DNA of 64,000 bases from Paenibacillus sp. CC-CFT747 (GCA_030323305.1 CP106741.1:1390001-1454000), one strand, 5' to 3'. Positions 31,516-41,262 are shown, counted from the stretch's first letter. Translations and numbers: made by a program. The notes: generated by a model not told the origin, from the sequence alone.

Positions 31516-31857
31516 TTGAACCGCAGCTGGCTTTATGTTTTGACTGGAGCGTTTTTTGAGGTGGTGTGGGTGTCCGGGCTGAAGCACTCCGAAGGCCCTT
31601 TGGCCTGGGCCGCCACCATCCTCGGCATTTATATTTCCTTTCACCTTCTGATAAAAGCGTCGCGCAAGCTGCCCGTCGGAACGGTCTACGCCGTCTTCAC
31701 CGGGCTCGGGACGGCCGGGACGGTGCTGGCCGAATGGCTGGTGTTCGGCGAGCCGCTCCATTTCCTGAAGGTGTTCTTCATCCTTCTCCTGCTCACCGGG
31801 GTATTCGGGCTTAAATTTGTCACCGGGGATCCGGACAAGGAAGGAGCGGTCACCTGA
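31516..31857 (+). CDS. SMR family transporter subunit, YkkC-like
   Basis: A 113-residue four-helix small multidrug resistance protein. The coupling Glu15 is in GAFFEVVWVSG, with GTVYAVFTGLGTAGTVLAEW in helix 3. TTG start at 31516, four bases after the repressor stop, with GAGGGATG upstream. It forms a pair with the next gene, as YkkC and YkkD do in Bacillus, and would be inserted as a heterodimer. The C-terminal tail is longer (DPDKEGAVT), typical of the larger partner. Either a drug or guanidinium exporter. Confidence 0.88.
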   Translation: MNRSWLYVLTGAFFEVVWVSGLKHSEGPLAWAATILGIYISFHLLIKASRKLPVGTVYAVFTGLGTAGTVLAEWLVFGEPLHFLKVFFILLLLTGVFGLKFVTGDPDKEGAVT

Positions 31858-32171
31858 TGGGATGGATTTATTTGCTCCTGGCCGGCTCCTTCGAGGTGGT
31901 GGCGGTGGCGGGCATGAATCAGCTTAACCAGGCCAAGCGGTTCCGTTCCTACCTCCTCTTCGTCACCGGAATCGTGATGAGCTTCGGCCTGCTGACCCTC
32001 GCCATGCAAACCTTGCCGATGGCGCTCGCATATGCCGTCTGGACGGGAATCGGTACCGCCGGAGGCGCGATTATCGGAATGCTGTTCTACGGGGAATCCC
32101 GGGACGTGAGGCGGATTCTTTTTATCACCATGGTGCTGGCGGCGGCCATCGGCTTGAAGCTGACCTCCTGA
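31857..32171 (+). CDS. SMR family transporter subunit, YkkD-like
   Basis: A 104-residue four-helix partner of the preceding SMR protein. Coupling Glu13 is in AGSFEVVAVAG, and MALAYAVWTGIGTAGGAIIGM is helix 3. The start overlaps the stop of the first subunit (TGATG), giving tight translational coupling and equal dosage. Expected to act as a heterodimeric proton-driven exporter. No guanidine riboswitch is seen upstream; control seems to rest with the TetR gene. Confidence 0.88.
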   Translation: MGWIYLLLAGSFEVVAVAGMNQLNQAKRFRSYLLFVTGIVMSFGLLTLAMQTLPMALAYAVWTGIGTAGGAIIGMLFYGESRDVRRILFITMVLAAAIGLKLTS

Positions 32172-32620
32172 AGGGCTGGCACCCTGTTGGCAGGCCGGCG
32201 GAGCCTCTAAAGGTGGAGATTCGGAGGGCGAGTCTCGCCCCTTGCCCCTTGGAAGATTTGCGCGGTGAATAGGAATCGGAGCGGAATGGCGGCGTAGCGG
32301 ATTTGGCGGCAGAGGGAACCGTGAGCAGGCAGGCTAACGAATCGTACGAAGCTTATTCGTGTCGTAATGCCCCTTCTTCTCTTCTAACGAATCGTGAGGG
32401 CGCTAATTGCCCAATTTCGGATCGAAACGGAGCTCCGCAGCGCAAATAATGATGTCAGGATTCGTAAGATCGGCACGGGGCTCTTATCGTCCCTACAAAC
32501 CACTAACGACCGGAGCACAAGAATCGCCGACAACGTTAACCGGTTTCGAAGACCTTTCGAAACGGCGAGTTTATCGGGGTGATGAGCCGCTTCGGGGATA
32601 TTTCTTCAAAAGCCATAAAC
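32172..32620. repeat. Non-coding stretch with degenerate TAACGA repeats
   Basis: No credible gene. CTAACGAATCGT occurs at 32335 and 32384, and ACTAACGACCGGA at 32501, each starting a loosely similar block. It resembles the degenerate intergenic repeats often seen in Paenibacillus-type genomes. No hairpin or ribosome site suggests translation. Confidence 0.45.
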
Positions 32621-32666
32621 AAAAGCTGCCCTTTCGCAGATTACTCTACGAAGGGGCAGCTTTTTT
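32621..32666. terminator. Bidirectional terminator
   Basis: AAAAGCTGCCC pairs with GGGCAGCTTTT around a 24-base inner arm. Six T follow on the plus side. On the minus side it lies about 70 bases after the lipoprotein gene and has TTTTGTTT. Confidence 0.75.
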
Positions 32667-32737
32667 AGTGAAATTAGTCATCCCTAGTTCCCGCGAAGAC
32701 GGCCTGATCCTATTTGAAACATAAGCCTTACCTAGTT

Positions 32738-34475
32738 CTACGGAGACACGCGGGCCAGGTCCTCCCTACCGGACAGGTACAAGGACTGCCCGTCGGGCGC
32801 GGCTCCCACCAGCTGAACCTGCTCCAGGCCGGACAGCAGAATCTCCTCCTTGCCCGTGTCGGCGTCAAAACTCCTCACCTGGGTCCGGAAAGGCGCCCCT
32901 TCCTTGCCAGAGGCGGGATCGATGCCCACGTACACGTACCGGTGGGTCCCCTTCAGCCAGACTCCCCGAAGCCAAGCTCCTCTCCACCGGCAACCTTCTC
33001 CCCGCCGCGGTAGAGCCCCCCGTTGGCAAACATCCGGTACAGCCCGTCATCCGAGGCTTTATAGCCGGACCAGGCTTCGCCGATCGGCGGGCTCCAAGGG
33101 CCCACCTTGCCGGTTTCCCACGAGTAGGCGAACCGGATTTCGGTGATCCCGTCGGAGGACATTCCGGCAAAGGTCACCTGCTTCCCGTCGTCGTAGAAGT
33201 CCACCGGAAGCTTGGCGTCACTTACCATGCTTTGGGGAAGCTCGGCGGCAAAAGCCCCCGGAAGCCTGACCTGCTTGCCGGTTTTAAGCATCGTGACGAT
33301 CAAGTCCAAATTCCGCGTCTCGCCCTCCCTCCCGACAATCAGGAAAAGGGTCGCCCGGTCCCGGCTGAACCCGGAGCCGTACACCTGGCCGTTCACCTTG
33401 ATCCGGTAAGCCTCACCACCCGGTAGCACCGAAGGATCAAGCGGCGCCCCCGCGTAAACGAATCCTCTGGAGTCTGCCGTCAGTTCTCCGTCTCCGGTAT
33501 AGCTGACCGCAAGCTTAACGGGAGATTTCCACAGCTTCTGCTCCCCGGTATCGTAAAGGCCGTACAGCCTCGGCAAATCGGCATCGCATTCGCAGTAATG
33601 CGTGAAGCGCATGGCCAACAGGTACCGGGAGGGCTCCCAAGGGATTGGTAGAAATATGGCTCCCCGGAGGAGGAAACCCGCTTGGCCACCTTGGTCCGGG
33701 TGTTCATGGTCCAGACCTGCTCCGGAACATGGAGAATCGCATGAAACTTCGCTGCATCGGCGAGCTTCTCGCCTCGCGCCGTAAGGGCCCCGTTGGCATT
33801 CAGCGTATAGCGGTCCGAGGAATAGCCCGGCTTCGGCGCCTCCTCAACCTCCGCGTGCACCTTAAGCAGGGTGTCGCTCTGCCACTCGAAGGTCAGCTGC
33901 GGCTTGACCGAGGGAACTCCGGCTTCGGCGGTCTGCTCCGTGAGCTGCTTCTCCACGCTGCGGCGGTCCATGGGCTCGCGGAACGCCAGCGTGTAGCTCT
34001 GCGGCGCGTAGGTCACGAGTGTGCCCAGGACGCTGGAGCCCTGCTCCGTCGGAGCCGCAAGCCGGGGCTCGCTGTCGAGCGAGATCCGGACGGCCGGAGC
34101 CTGGACAGGCGTCGGCTCGGCCGGCTTGGCGCTCGGCTCCCCGGCTGGCGTCCCTGACGGCGCGGGAGCCGCGGTCGCCGGCGGGACCGGCGTCACGGCG
34201 ACCGGCGAGGCGCCGGGCGTGGCCGCAGCCGGCGGTACAGCCCGCGCCGGGGTCACGCCCGGTGAGGCCGCCGGCACAGGCTCGGCACTGGCGTCGGGAG
34301 CCGGAGCGGCCGGGGACGCGGACGCCACGGCGGTAGGCGCCGGGGCCGATGGAGACGGAGCGGCAACGGCCGGCGGAACTTCGAGCGGGCCTTCCGACGC
34401 CAGCTCCAGCGTGGAGCAGCCGGCTGTCCAGACAGCCAGCAGCGCAGCGGCTAACAACATTTTGGACGGGTTCAT
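32738..34475 (-). CDS. Lipoprotein with Pro/Ala-rich linker, Ig-like domain and C-terminal beta region (two frame breaks as sequenced)
   Basis: The repaired product has 579 residues. It has a signal sequence with lipobox WTAGC (Cys near residue 20), about 100 residues of Ala/Pro/Ser low complexity, then an SbsA-like Ig domain (TYAPQSYTLAFREPMDRRSVEKQL) and a long C-terminal part that looks like a beta-propeller (repeated GEAYRI, ETRNLDLI, GKEEILLSG turns). Breaks lie at CCC 33636-33638 and four C 32964-32967 (plus strand); one base each restores YQSLGEPSRYLLAMRF and LGFGGVWLKGTHRYVY. It is an exposed surface lipoprotein of unknown role. Confidence 0.78.
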
Positions 34476-34739
34476 GACAGTGGCCCCCTCAAGAAATATC
34501 TTTCTATTGGTATAGACGACACGAGAAGAGATTAAGTTACAGCTCCCTCAAGGAATTCCGCTTCCGCCCATCTTGTCGATAAGCCGGATGGGTCTTCGAC
34601 TGGCTCTGACAGCCTTCTTCCTTATCTTGGAACCTATACCCCTTTTTTTGCTAATGAAACAGGTTTTTAGAACTTTATTCAAAAAATAAGAAGGATTTCC
34701 CATCATTTTGGCGAATACCTATCCTCGTTGTAAAAATCG

Positions 34740-34862
34740 CATAATGCCTAATTCCCGATCGGGAAACGGGGGAACCATTCTCTGGGTGAATTGATCCTGC
34801 AGTCAAGGGGTCATAGGGTACCTTCAACCGAACCCTCAGCTAACCTCGTAGGCACTCTGGAA
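34740..34862 (+). promoter_or_regulatory. c-di-AMP riboswitch (ydaO/yuaA type)
   Basis: Conserved blocks in order: GGGGGAACCA, GGGTGAATT, CCGAACCCTCAGC, TAACCTCGTAGGC, with P1 TGCCT (34745-34749) and AGGCA (34850-34854). The block CCGAACCC-TCAGC lacks one G seen in the usual consensus. It controls the NlpC/P60 hydrolase that follows 21 bases later. The upstream bases 34476-34739 are AT-rich and hold no gene. Confidence 0.9.
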
Positions 34863-34875
34863 GGGGAACTTGGTT

Positions 34876-35334
34876 TTGAAAAAGGCTGTTGGTTTTGCAT
34901 TGAGTCTTGTAATGTCTTTCGGCATCATGGCCGGCACGGCATCGGCATCGCCCCTCAGCGACACGGTAGACGATTTACTCGGCACCGCCTACAAGTACAG
35001 CGGCACCACTACCAGAGGCTTTGACTGCTCGGGCTTCACGATGTATGTGTTCGACCAGCTCGGCTACGACCTTCCGCACACCTCCAAAGGGCAGGCAGCG
35101 AAGGGCAGCTGGGTAGCCAAAAGCAACCTCCGCGCGGGAGACCTGGTATTCTTCAATACCGACGGAAGCGGCATTTCTCACGTAGGCATCTACATCGGCG
35201 GCGGGCAATTCGCCCATTCCGCGAACAAGTACGGCGTATCCATCAACCGTCTTAGCGATTCCTACTATGCCAAACGATACGTCACCGCACGCCGCATAAT
35301 GGGCGACGAGGCTTACTCCGAATTGGCCAATTAA
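34876..35334 (+). CDS. Secreted NlpC/P60 family cell-wall endopeptidase
   Basis: A 152-residue exported peptidase that cuts peptidoglycan stem peptides. The signal peptide MKKAVGFALSLVMSFGIMAG has a likely cut after TASA (about residue 24). The catalytic Cys51 is in RGFDCSGFT, His102 in SHVGIYIG, and His114 in GGQFAHS. No SH3 or LysM domain, so it is a bare catalytic unit. TTG start at 34876 is preferred, since AAGGGGA lies eight bases before; TTG 34870 is too close. Its c-di-AMP riboswitch links it to wall and osmotic control. Confidence 0.92.
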   Translation: MKKAVGFALSLVMSFGIMAGTASASPLSDTVDDLLGTAYKYSGTTTRGFDCSGFTMYVFDQLGYDLPHTSKGQAAKGSWVAKSNLRAGDLVFFNTDGSGISHVGIYIGGGQFAHSANKYGVSINRLSDSYYAKRYVTARRIMGDEAYSELAN

Positions 35335-35551
35335 GCGGCTCGGATGACTCGAATTAAAGAAAGAAGAGAAACCGGTTGGACGGGCTTGCCCGGACGGCGG
35401 GTTTTTTCTGTGCAGGGGCTGGGGTATAATGGGGAAAAGGCCCTATCTCCGGGCCCCCGCTTGCCAACCGGCGGCTGCCACCGGAACAGGCCCTTGTCTC
35501 CCGGCCTTGTTCGGCCGTCCGCTATAGCTTAAGAAGGAGGGACACCCGCAC

Positions 35552-35895
35552 ATGAAAGCAAGCCGCCAAACCGCCGAGCATTATATCTGGGGGAAACCTG
35601 CGACGGGTGGCATCTCGTGAAGCAGCCCGGAATGAGCGTCATCCAGGAGCGCATGCCGCCCGGCACCTCCGAGGTGCGCCACTACCACGCGAACGCCCGT
35701 CAATTCTTCTATGTGCTTAGCGGAGAAGCCGTGCTGGAGCTCGACGGAACCGAGTACCTTTTGGTCGGCGGAGAGGGCCTTGAGGTGCCTCCCGGAACGC
35801 CGCACCAGATGAAGAACCGGTCCAAGGCGGAGGTGGAGTTTCTCGTCATTTCCTCCCCTTCCACCGCAGGGGATCGCCATCTGACAGAGAAATGA
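35552..35895 (+). CDS. Cupin domain protein (one frame break as sequenced)
   Basis: A 114-residue single-domain cupin after repair. Metal-binding motif 1 is SEVRHYHANARQFFYVLSGEA (His, His, then Glu position changed to Gln), motif 2 is PPGTPHQMKNRS. The frame breaks at five G (35589-35593); adding one gives IWGETCDGWHLVKQPG. AAGGAGG precedes ATG 35552. It could be a small isomerase, dioxygenase or binding protein; no partner gene shows the substrate. Confidence 0.8.
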
Positions 35896-35924
35896 CGGGT
35901 ACGCAGCCACCTGGCTCAACATAG

Positions 35925-35963
35925 AAAAAGAGGAATCGAGCATCGGCTGCTTGATTCCTCTTT
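35925..35963. terminator. Terminator between convergent cupin and VOC genes
   Basis: AAAGAGGAATCGAGC pairs with GCTTGATTCCTCTTT, with T tracts on both sides. Confidence 0.85.
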
Positions 35964-35995
35964 CCGTTCCGGCTAACTCTGTGCCGTAATTCGGA

Positions 35996-36397
35996 TTAAC
36001 CCGCTTCCCCAGGGGAGCTGATCATCCAGCGGACGCCGTACCGGTCTTCCAGCCATCCGTACAGCCCGCCCCAGAAGACCGGCTTGTACTCGTGAATTAC
36101 CCGGCCCCCTGCCGACAGGTTAGTAAAGGCCTCCCGGCCTTCCTCCGCCGTTCCGAACTCGAGGTTCAAGCTCAGGCCGTTTCCCCGGCTGAGCGCATCC
36201 GGCGAATCCGCCATGAAGAAGGTTACTCCTGCAGCGGACAGGCACAAATGCATGACTTTGTCCTGATGCCCTTCGACCGGCTCCGGAGCTTGTCCGTGCG
36301 TCATGACGGATTGAATTTCCCCGCCTAAAGCCCCTGCGTAGAAGTCCGCTTGAGCCCGGGCATCCTCTGAAAAGATAAACGGGATAAGCTTGGCCAT
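35996..36397 (-). CDS. VOC family protein (PhnB-like)
   Basis: A 133-residue glyoxalase/dioxygenase-fold protein: MAKLIPFIFSEDARAQADFY, then GVTFFMADSP, GNGLSLNLEFG, GGLYGWLEDRYGVRWMIS. The last motif is typical of the PhnB / 3-demethylubiquinone-methyltransferase-like VOC group. Whole length, AAGGAAGGA upstream. Function unassigned; many members handle small organic ligands. Confidence 0.85.
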   Translation of the reverse strand: MAKLIPFIFSEDARAQADFYAGALGGEIQSVMTHGQAPEPVEGHQDKVMHLCLSAAGVTFFMADSPDALSRGNGLSLNLEFGTAEEGREAFTNLSAGGRVIHEYKPVFWGGLYGWLEDRYGVRWMISSPGEAG

Positions 36398-36498
36398 TGC
36401 GATCCATCCTTCCTTTTTCCTTTATCGGTATAACCCTTTTCATTGTAGCACCCGGAGGAAGGTAAGGTTTCTTATGGATTGCGGAAACGTCACCTTTG

Positions 36499-36834
36499 CT
36501 AGTGTAGATTTGCTTCCTCAGAAGTACGGGACTGGTTGGGGGCTGGGACCGGAATGGGACCTGGTTTAATCTCAAGCCATTCGCCGTATTTCTCCTGCAA
36601 TTCGTTCTTTTGGGAATCGGACAGCTCCGCAATGCCTACCCTCACCTTCCCGTTCTCTTCGTCTTTGCTTAAACTCCAGGAGGCGGATGGGGCCATTTGT
36701 TTAATGTCAGATGTGATTTGCCAGGCATATTCGTCGAGCTTCTTATTCGTATCAGACGCTTTCCTATCGGCACAGGCGACGGCCAGCAATAAGCAAATGG
36801 AACCCACAAGGGCGACATAGCCCATCCATTTCAT
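36499..36834 (-). CDS. Small lipoprotein, unknown function
   Basis: A 111-residue protein with signal sequence MKWMGYVALVGSICLLLAVAC. The lipobox LAVAC puts lipid on Cys21. The mature part is charged, with a Pro-rich end (PGPIPVPAPNQS). No known domain. It may form a unit with the upstream GGDEF gene or stand alone; the terminator at 36892-36926 separates the two. Confidence 0.7.
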   Translation of the reverse strand: MKWMGYVALVGSICLLLAVACADRKASDTNKKLDEYAWQITSDIKQMAPSASWSLSKDEENGKVRVGIAELSDSQKNELQEKYGEWLEIKPGPIPVPAPNQSRTSEEANLH

Positions 36835-36891
36835 TCCGATTCACCTGCCTCTTTCCGTTTAGGAGACCCGTTGCTGCCTTAGACGAATGGA

Positions 36892-36926
36892 AAAAGAAAA
36901 AGTTGCAGATCCCCTCATCTGCAACT
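36892..36926 (-). terminator. Terminator of the GGDEF gene
   Basis: AGTTGCAGA / TCTGCAACT around eight bases, then a T-rich tract on the minus strand. Confidence 0.85.
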
Positions 36927-37005
36927 CCAACGCCCGGGTTAAGGGTTCGGCCGCTCGCTAGGCTGAGCCTGCCGGCCGGTCATTCGGTTCACTCAGCCGC
37001 CTCCC

Positions 37006-38159
37006 CTACCCCCGCTTCCTCTGCCTGGTCTTCGGCCCGGCCATCGCCTCGTAGTCAACGGCCTGGTTCTTGCCCGACTGCTTGGCATGGTACATGGCCG
37101 CATCGGCCTGCTTGATCAGCTGCTCGGGCGTAAGCCCTGAGCTGTAGGTGCTGTACCCGAGGCTGACGGTCACCTGCGTCTCTTCCTCGACGCGGCTCCG
37201 GATCCGTTCCGCAAGGGCTCCGGCATCGACCGACGTATCCGCCAGGAGGACGACCATCTCTTCTCCCCCGTAGCGTCCGGCCAGCCCCGCCTCTTCGCTT
37301 TCCTCCTGCAGGATCCGGGCCACCGCGGCCAGCATGTCGTCTCCGGTCTGGTGACCCTTCGTATCGTTCAGCTTCTTGAAGTTGTCGATGTCCGAGAACA
37401 CCACCGACACCGGAATGCCGTGTTTCAAATAGCGGGCCAGAACGTTCAGGAAATGACGGCGGTTGTACAAGCCGGTCAGCCCGTCTGTAATGGCCGACCG
37501 GTAGGTGCTCTGGAGAATCTCGACCAGCCGGTTCAGGAAAATAAGGAACAAGAGAAAAGCACCCGCCACGGGCAGGAACCGCTCCAGCAGCAGGGGAAGA
37601 GCCTTCGGCACTTCGTGCCCGTATGTGTTGTCGAGATGCATAAGCTCCGTGAGCAGAAAGAGCCCCAGGAACAGCTTGTATTTGCGGTTCTCCCGGATAA
37701 AAGGCCCGACGGAGAAGAAGAAATATACCGCAAGGAGGCAGCGGTAGAGGTCAAGCAGGACGTCAGCCGGAAGCTCGTAAGCGTGCACCCACTGCCGGGC
37801 GGGAAGGACGAGAGCTACCGTAAGAAGCAGGTAAAAGCGCATCCGCTCCCTTCCTCCCGGGGCTTTGTACAGTTGAAGCAGCCCCAGGTTAAGCAGAACG
37901 AATGCGCCGGTTTCGATCACCTGCGCCGTATAATCGAGCTCGCCCCGGCTCCCTGTCCAGCCATATTCGGCCAGAATGGGCAGCCCGTACGCCCCCATAA
38001 GGAAGCCGAGCGAGACGGACAGCGAGAAATAGGCCTTCCGGCGCCGCGTCACGAGCAGCCGGTAGGTCATCGCCAGCAGAAGGGCGAGAATAACCAGAGT
38101 GAGCCCGGAGGAGAATAATCTCCCTCGGGCCCGGTAATCCAATTCCAGGTATGGTTCAA
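37006..38159 (-). CDS. Membrane GGDEF domain protein (probable diguanylate cyclase; one frame break inferred)
   Basis: A 384-residue protein if repaired: about six to eight membrane helices (for example LTLVILALLLAMTYRLLV and VAGAFLLFLIFLNRLVEIL), then GGDEF with DGLTGLYNRRHF, VVFSDIDNFKKLND and the active loop YGGEEMVVLL (GGEEM rather than GGDEF/GGEEF). RxxD inhibition site not obvious. The start is uncertain: the reading frame continues into the previous gene, so I propose TTG 38159 with GGAGGAG upstream and one base missing at 38127-38132, giving MNHTWNWITGPRGRLFSSG. It would make c-di-GMP at the membrane. Confidence 0.75.
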
Positions 38160-38197
38160 ATGCGTTGGTCTCCTCCGGCCGGTGCCGGTTTATCGTA

Positions 38198-39121
38198 TCA
38201 ATCCCACCACAGCTCGATATAGCCGGTGTTCGCAATGTGCTGCTCCAGCGCCTCCAGCGAGCCGACTCCTGATCGACGAGATCGGGACAGAAGGCGTACA
38301 GTTCTTCACAGAAGGTATGGAGATCGTTCGGCTGGTTCAGCAGAGCGAAGCCTACCGAATCGGAAGAAGCCGCCTTGATCGAAATCCCGTAACGGGCATC
38401 GATGGATTTCAGCCCCGTAATGATATCCTCCGTGCTGCTGTCGTAATTGGCGGCATCGGTCTGAGCCAGCCGGACGATATCGAACTGGGTCTCCCCGGCC
38501 GACTACGAGCTCCGCTCCCGCATGCTTCTCTTCCCCGAGCCACTGGTTCGTTCCGACGAAGGCCAGAAGCTCGTTCGTAAGCAGAGGCTGCAGCATATAG
38601 ACAAGACGAAGGGCGTCCGTTTCTTCTATAATAATAGAAATGCACTGCGGATAGCGTCTTCTTCCGAAATCAATCGTCGAGTAGGGCAGCGGTGCCTGCC
38701 CGCTGATGCGCTGCAAGATCATTCCGGCCTCGGCCATGGAACGGATTTCACCGACCGATCCCAGCACTTCCGAAGCCCGGTTGAAATCGATGCGTTCCCC
38801 TTGCGGCAGGGATTCGGCCTGCGCCGGAGCCGCAGCGGGTTCCTCCGCCGTTCTGGCTTCCTTATCCGGCCATTCGTCCGCCTCGGCCGCTTCCAGGGCG
38901 GTCCGTTCCTCCTCGTTCAGCACGCCGGCATTGCCGGACAGCTGAAAATCGGAGGGGGCGTCAGCCGCGTTCCCGTCCGGGGTCCAGCGGTAAGGCTCGA
39001 TCGGTTTGCGTTCGTTGGAAGAACTCCCTTCCACTTTCTTTTTGGCGTCGGCTTTCTTCTTGTACAGGTTTAGCAGTTGAATCAGTACGATGCCTATAAG
39101 AACCCCTATAAGCAGCGACAT
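38198..39121 (-). CDS. DUF4253 domain protein with N-terminal membrane anchor (two frame breaks as sequenced)
   Basis: The repaired product has 308 residues. An N-terminal helix (LLIGVLIGIVLIQLLNLY) and a charged linker precede a DUF4253 domain: WLGEEKHAGAELVVGRG, then TQFDIVRLAQTDAANYDSST, FCEELYAFCPDLVDQ, and the end YIELWWD. Breaks lie at four C (38493-38496; two bases missing) and CC 38268-38269 (one base). Start ATG 39121 has AAGGTG at good spacing. DUF4253 function is unknown. It reads straight into the GGDEF gene 38 bases later. Confidence 0.78.
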
Positions 39122-39293
39122 GGACATCACCTTTTCTCGGTAGTATTTGGTTGGCCGTTCAGCCTATTTTAATAGTTTAATTTAATCCCGCCGGGAACTC
39201 AACCGGAGGTTCCTTTATCTATCGCAAGAAACGTCAAGAGAAACGCCGGGCTGTCCGGTAAACTGGTACCAGAAAGGCAGGGAAGCCCCCGAC

Positions 39294-40289
39294 ATGAACA
39301 AGGAATACGGAGCCATTATCGAGGACTCGGTCGATTATATCGAAAGCCGTCTGGCGGAGGAGCTGACGCTTGGGGAGCTCGCGCGAAGGGCCTGCTTCTC
39401 GGAGTTTCACTTTCACCGGGTATTCCAGGCGCTAACCGGAGAGCCCGTCATGGAGTACGTCCGCAAAAGAAGGCTCGCCACCGCCGCCTGCCGGATCGCT
39501 TACACCCGGGACAAGCTGATCGACATCGCCCTGGACTCCGGCTTCCGCTCCCAGGAGACCTTCATCCGCGCCTTCAAAAAGCTGTTTCACCTTACCCCCG
39601 GCGACTACCGGAGGAGAGGCTTCCAGCCCCCGCTGTATCCGAAGGCGGAAGTCGCGAAAGCCTTATCCGGACTTGGCTTGCAGACCAAACGGTATCAGCA
39701 AGCCCTGCAGGGAAGCCGGCCTTACATCCCATCTTATTTAGGAGGCATTCAAATGAATTTCAAGATGATAACCAAGCCCGCATTCCAGCTGATCGGCTAC
39801 GAGCTCCGGACAACGTCCGAGGACGGCCGCAACCACCGGGAGATCCCGGCCTTCTGGCAGTCCTATCTGCAGAACGGCGACGGCTGCCGCATCCCCAACC
39901 GGGTGCACAAGGATTCCCCCGTGGAGCTCGGCGTCTGTACGGATTTCGACCTCGAAACGGGACAGTTCTCCTACCTGATCGGAATGGAGGCGGAGCATCT
40001 TCAGGACATTCCCGAGGGCCTGGTCGGGCGAGAGTTCCCTGCGGCCCAATACGCCGTCTTCACCACCCCGCCGGTCGTTCACGGCCAGTTCCCCTCGTCC
40101 ATCCAGAGCACGTGGGGAGCCATTTTCTCCGAATGGTTCCCCCACTCGGGCTACGAGCACGCCGGGGGCGTCGAGTTCGAGCTCTATGACGAACGCTGCC
40201 ATCAAGACAAGCACGAGCGGCTTCAGATGGACATCTACATCCCCGTTCGGGAAGCCCGGGTTCCGGCCGCAAAAGGGCCCCAGGGATAG
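39294..40289 (+). CDS. AraC family regulator with GyrI-like effector domain
   Basis: A 331-residue Rob-like regulator. Two helix-turn-helix motifs at the N-terminus (TLGELARRACFSEFHFHRVFQALTGEPVMEYVRKRRLA and IDIALDSGFRSQETFIRAFKKLFHLTPGDYRR) are followed by a linker and a GyrI/SOUL-like binding domain (MITKPAFQLIGYELRT to GVEFELYDERCHQ). Such proteins sense drugs or lipophilic compounds. Neither neighbouring operon shows a clear target. Confidence 0.88.
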   Translation: MNKEYGAIIEDSVDYIESRLAEELTLGELARRACFSEFHFHRVFQALTGEPVMEYVRKRRLATAACRIAYTRDKLIDIALDSGFRSQETFIRAFKKLFHLTPGDYRRRGFQPPLYPKAEVAKALSGLGLQTKRYQQALQGSRPYIPSYLGGIQMNFKMITKPAFQLIGYELRTTSEDGRNHREIPAFWQSYLQNGDGCRIPNRVHKDSPVELGVCTDFDLETGQFSYLIGMEAEHLQDIPEGLVGREFPAAQYAVFTTPPVVHGQFPSSIQSTWGAIFSEWFPHSGYEHAGGVEFELYDERCHQDKHERLQMDIYIPVREARVPAAKGPQG

Positions 40290-40327
40290 AATTCCGGGAG
40301 GTCCTCCCGTTCCTGCTCCAGCCGTTG

Positions 40328-40361
40328 AAACCGCGATCGACTTGGAAAGGTCGTGGTTTTT
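40328..40361 (+). terminator. Weak terminator after the AraC-GyrI gene
   Basis: AACCGCGATCGAC partly pairs with GTCGTGGTT, then five T. Imperfect stem. Confidence 0.4.
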
Positions 40362-40528
40362 GGCATGAGCACCGGTTCTCGTTTGACCATTGCAGCCGCA
40401 TTCGTTAAAATTCGGGCATAGACGCAGAAGAGTCAGCGGAGCTTTGCCGGCAGCTTGCGGCGCTGCTTCCACCTATTCGCGGGGCTGCCGATGCGTCGGG
40501 CGCCCCTGCCAACGAGGAGGAATAACCT

Positions 40529-41073
40529 ATGGGAGTGTACGATTACAAAGCCGTGTCGCTAAAAGGCGACGAGGTATCGCTTGATGCTTACCGGGGCAAG
40601 GCGCTGCTTATCGTGAACACGGCGAGCAAGTGCGGCTTTACCCCTCAATACAGCGGCCTTCAGGAGCTGTACGAGAAATACAAGGACCAAGGGCTTGAAA
40701 TTCTCGGCTTTCCCTGCAACCAGTTCGGCGGACAGGAGCCGGGCGGCCGCGAAGAGATTGAGGACTTCTGCCAAGTGAATTACGGCGTCACCTTCCCTAT
40801 GTTCGAGAAGATCGAGGTGCTGGGCGAGAACAAGCATCCGCTGTTCGCCTACTTGACGGAGGAGGCTCCTTTGAAGGCTTCGACGTCAGCACCCCCGGAG
40901 GCGGCAAAATGCAGGGAATGTTCGAGCAGCGGATGCCCGAAGCGTTGAAAACCAACGACATCAAATGGAACTTCACGAAGTTTCTGGTCGACCGTAAAGG
41001 AAACGTCGTGAAGCGCTTCGAATCGCCGGTCACCCCGGCCGAGCTCGAGCCCGCGATCGAAAACGTTCTGTAG
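40529..41073 (+). CDS. Glutathione peroxidase family thiol peroxidase (one frame break as sequenced)
   Basis: A 181-residue peroxidase after repair. The catalytic Cys35 lies in [13 protein letters not shown], and Gln and Trp partners in [12 protein letters not shown] and [11 protein letters not shown]. It is a Cys enzyme, not selenocysteine, and in Bacillus relatives such proteins use thioredoxin. The frame breaks at 40868-40872; one added base joins LTEEAPF to [27 protein letters not shown] precedes the start. Confidence 0.92.
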
Positions 41074-41098
41074 CAGCGACCGATCCATACGAATACAA

Positions 41099-41134
41099 AA
41101 AACCGCGCAAGGCTTGAGCCTTGCGCGGTTTTGC
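41099..41134 (+). terminator. Terminator of the glutathione peroxidase gene
   Basis: ACCGCGCAAGGCT / AGCCTTGCGCGGT around TG, then TTTT. Confidence 0.9.
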
Positions 41135-41262
41135 TATGCGTCCGGGTGCGGGCACTGCCTTCGCACCGCACGCCTCCTCCAGAGCGGTTTGTCCACGTCA
41201 CCTGGCCGGTGCCCGACATCAACCGACGGTAGGCCAACCACGGCCAACCGCCGTCCCGTCCA

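Noticed and set aside
32394..32724. ORFs in the TAACGA repeat region
   Set aside because: Composition and repeats suggest non-coding; they run into a terminator.
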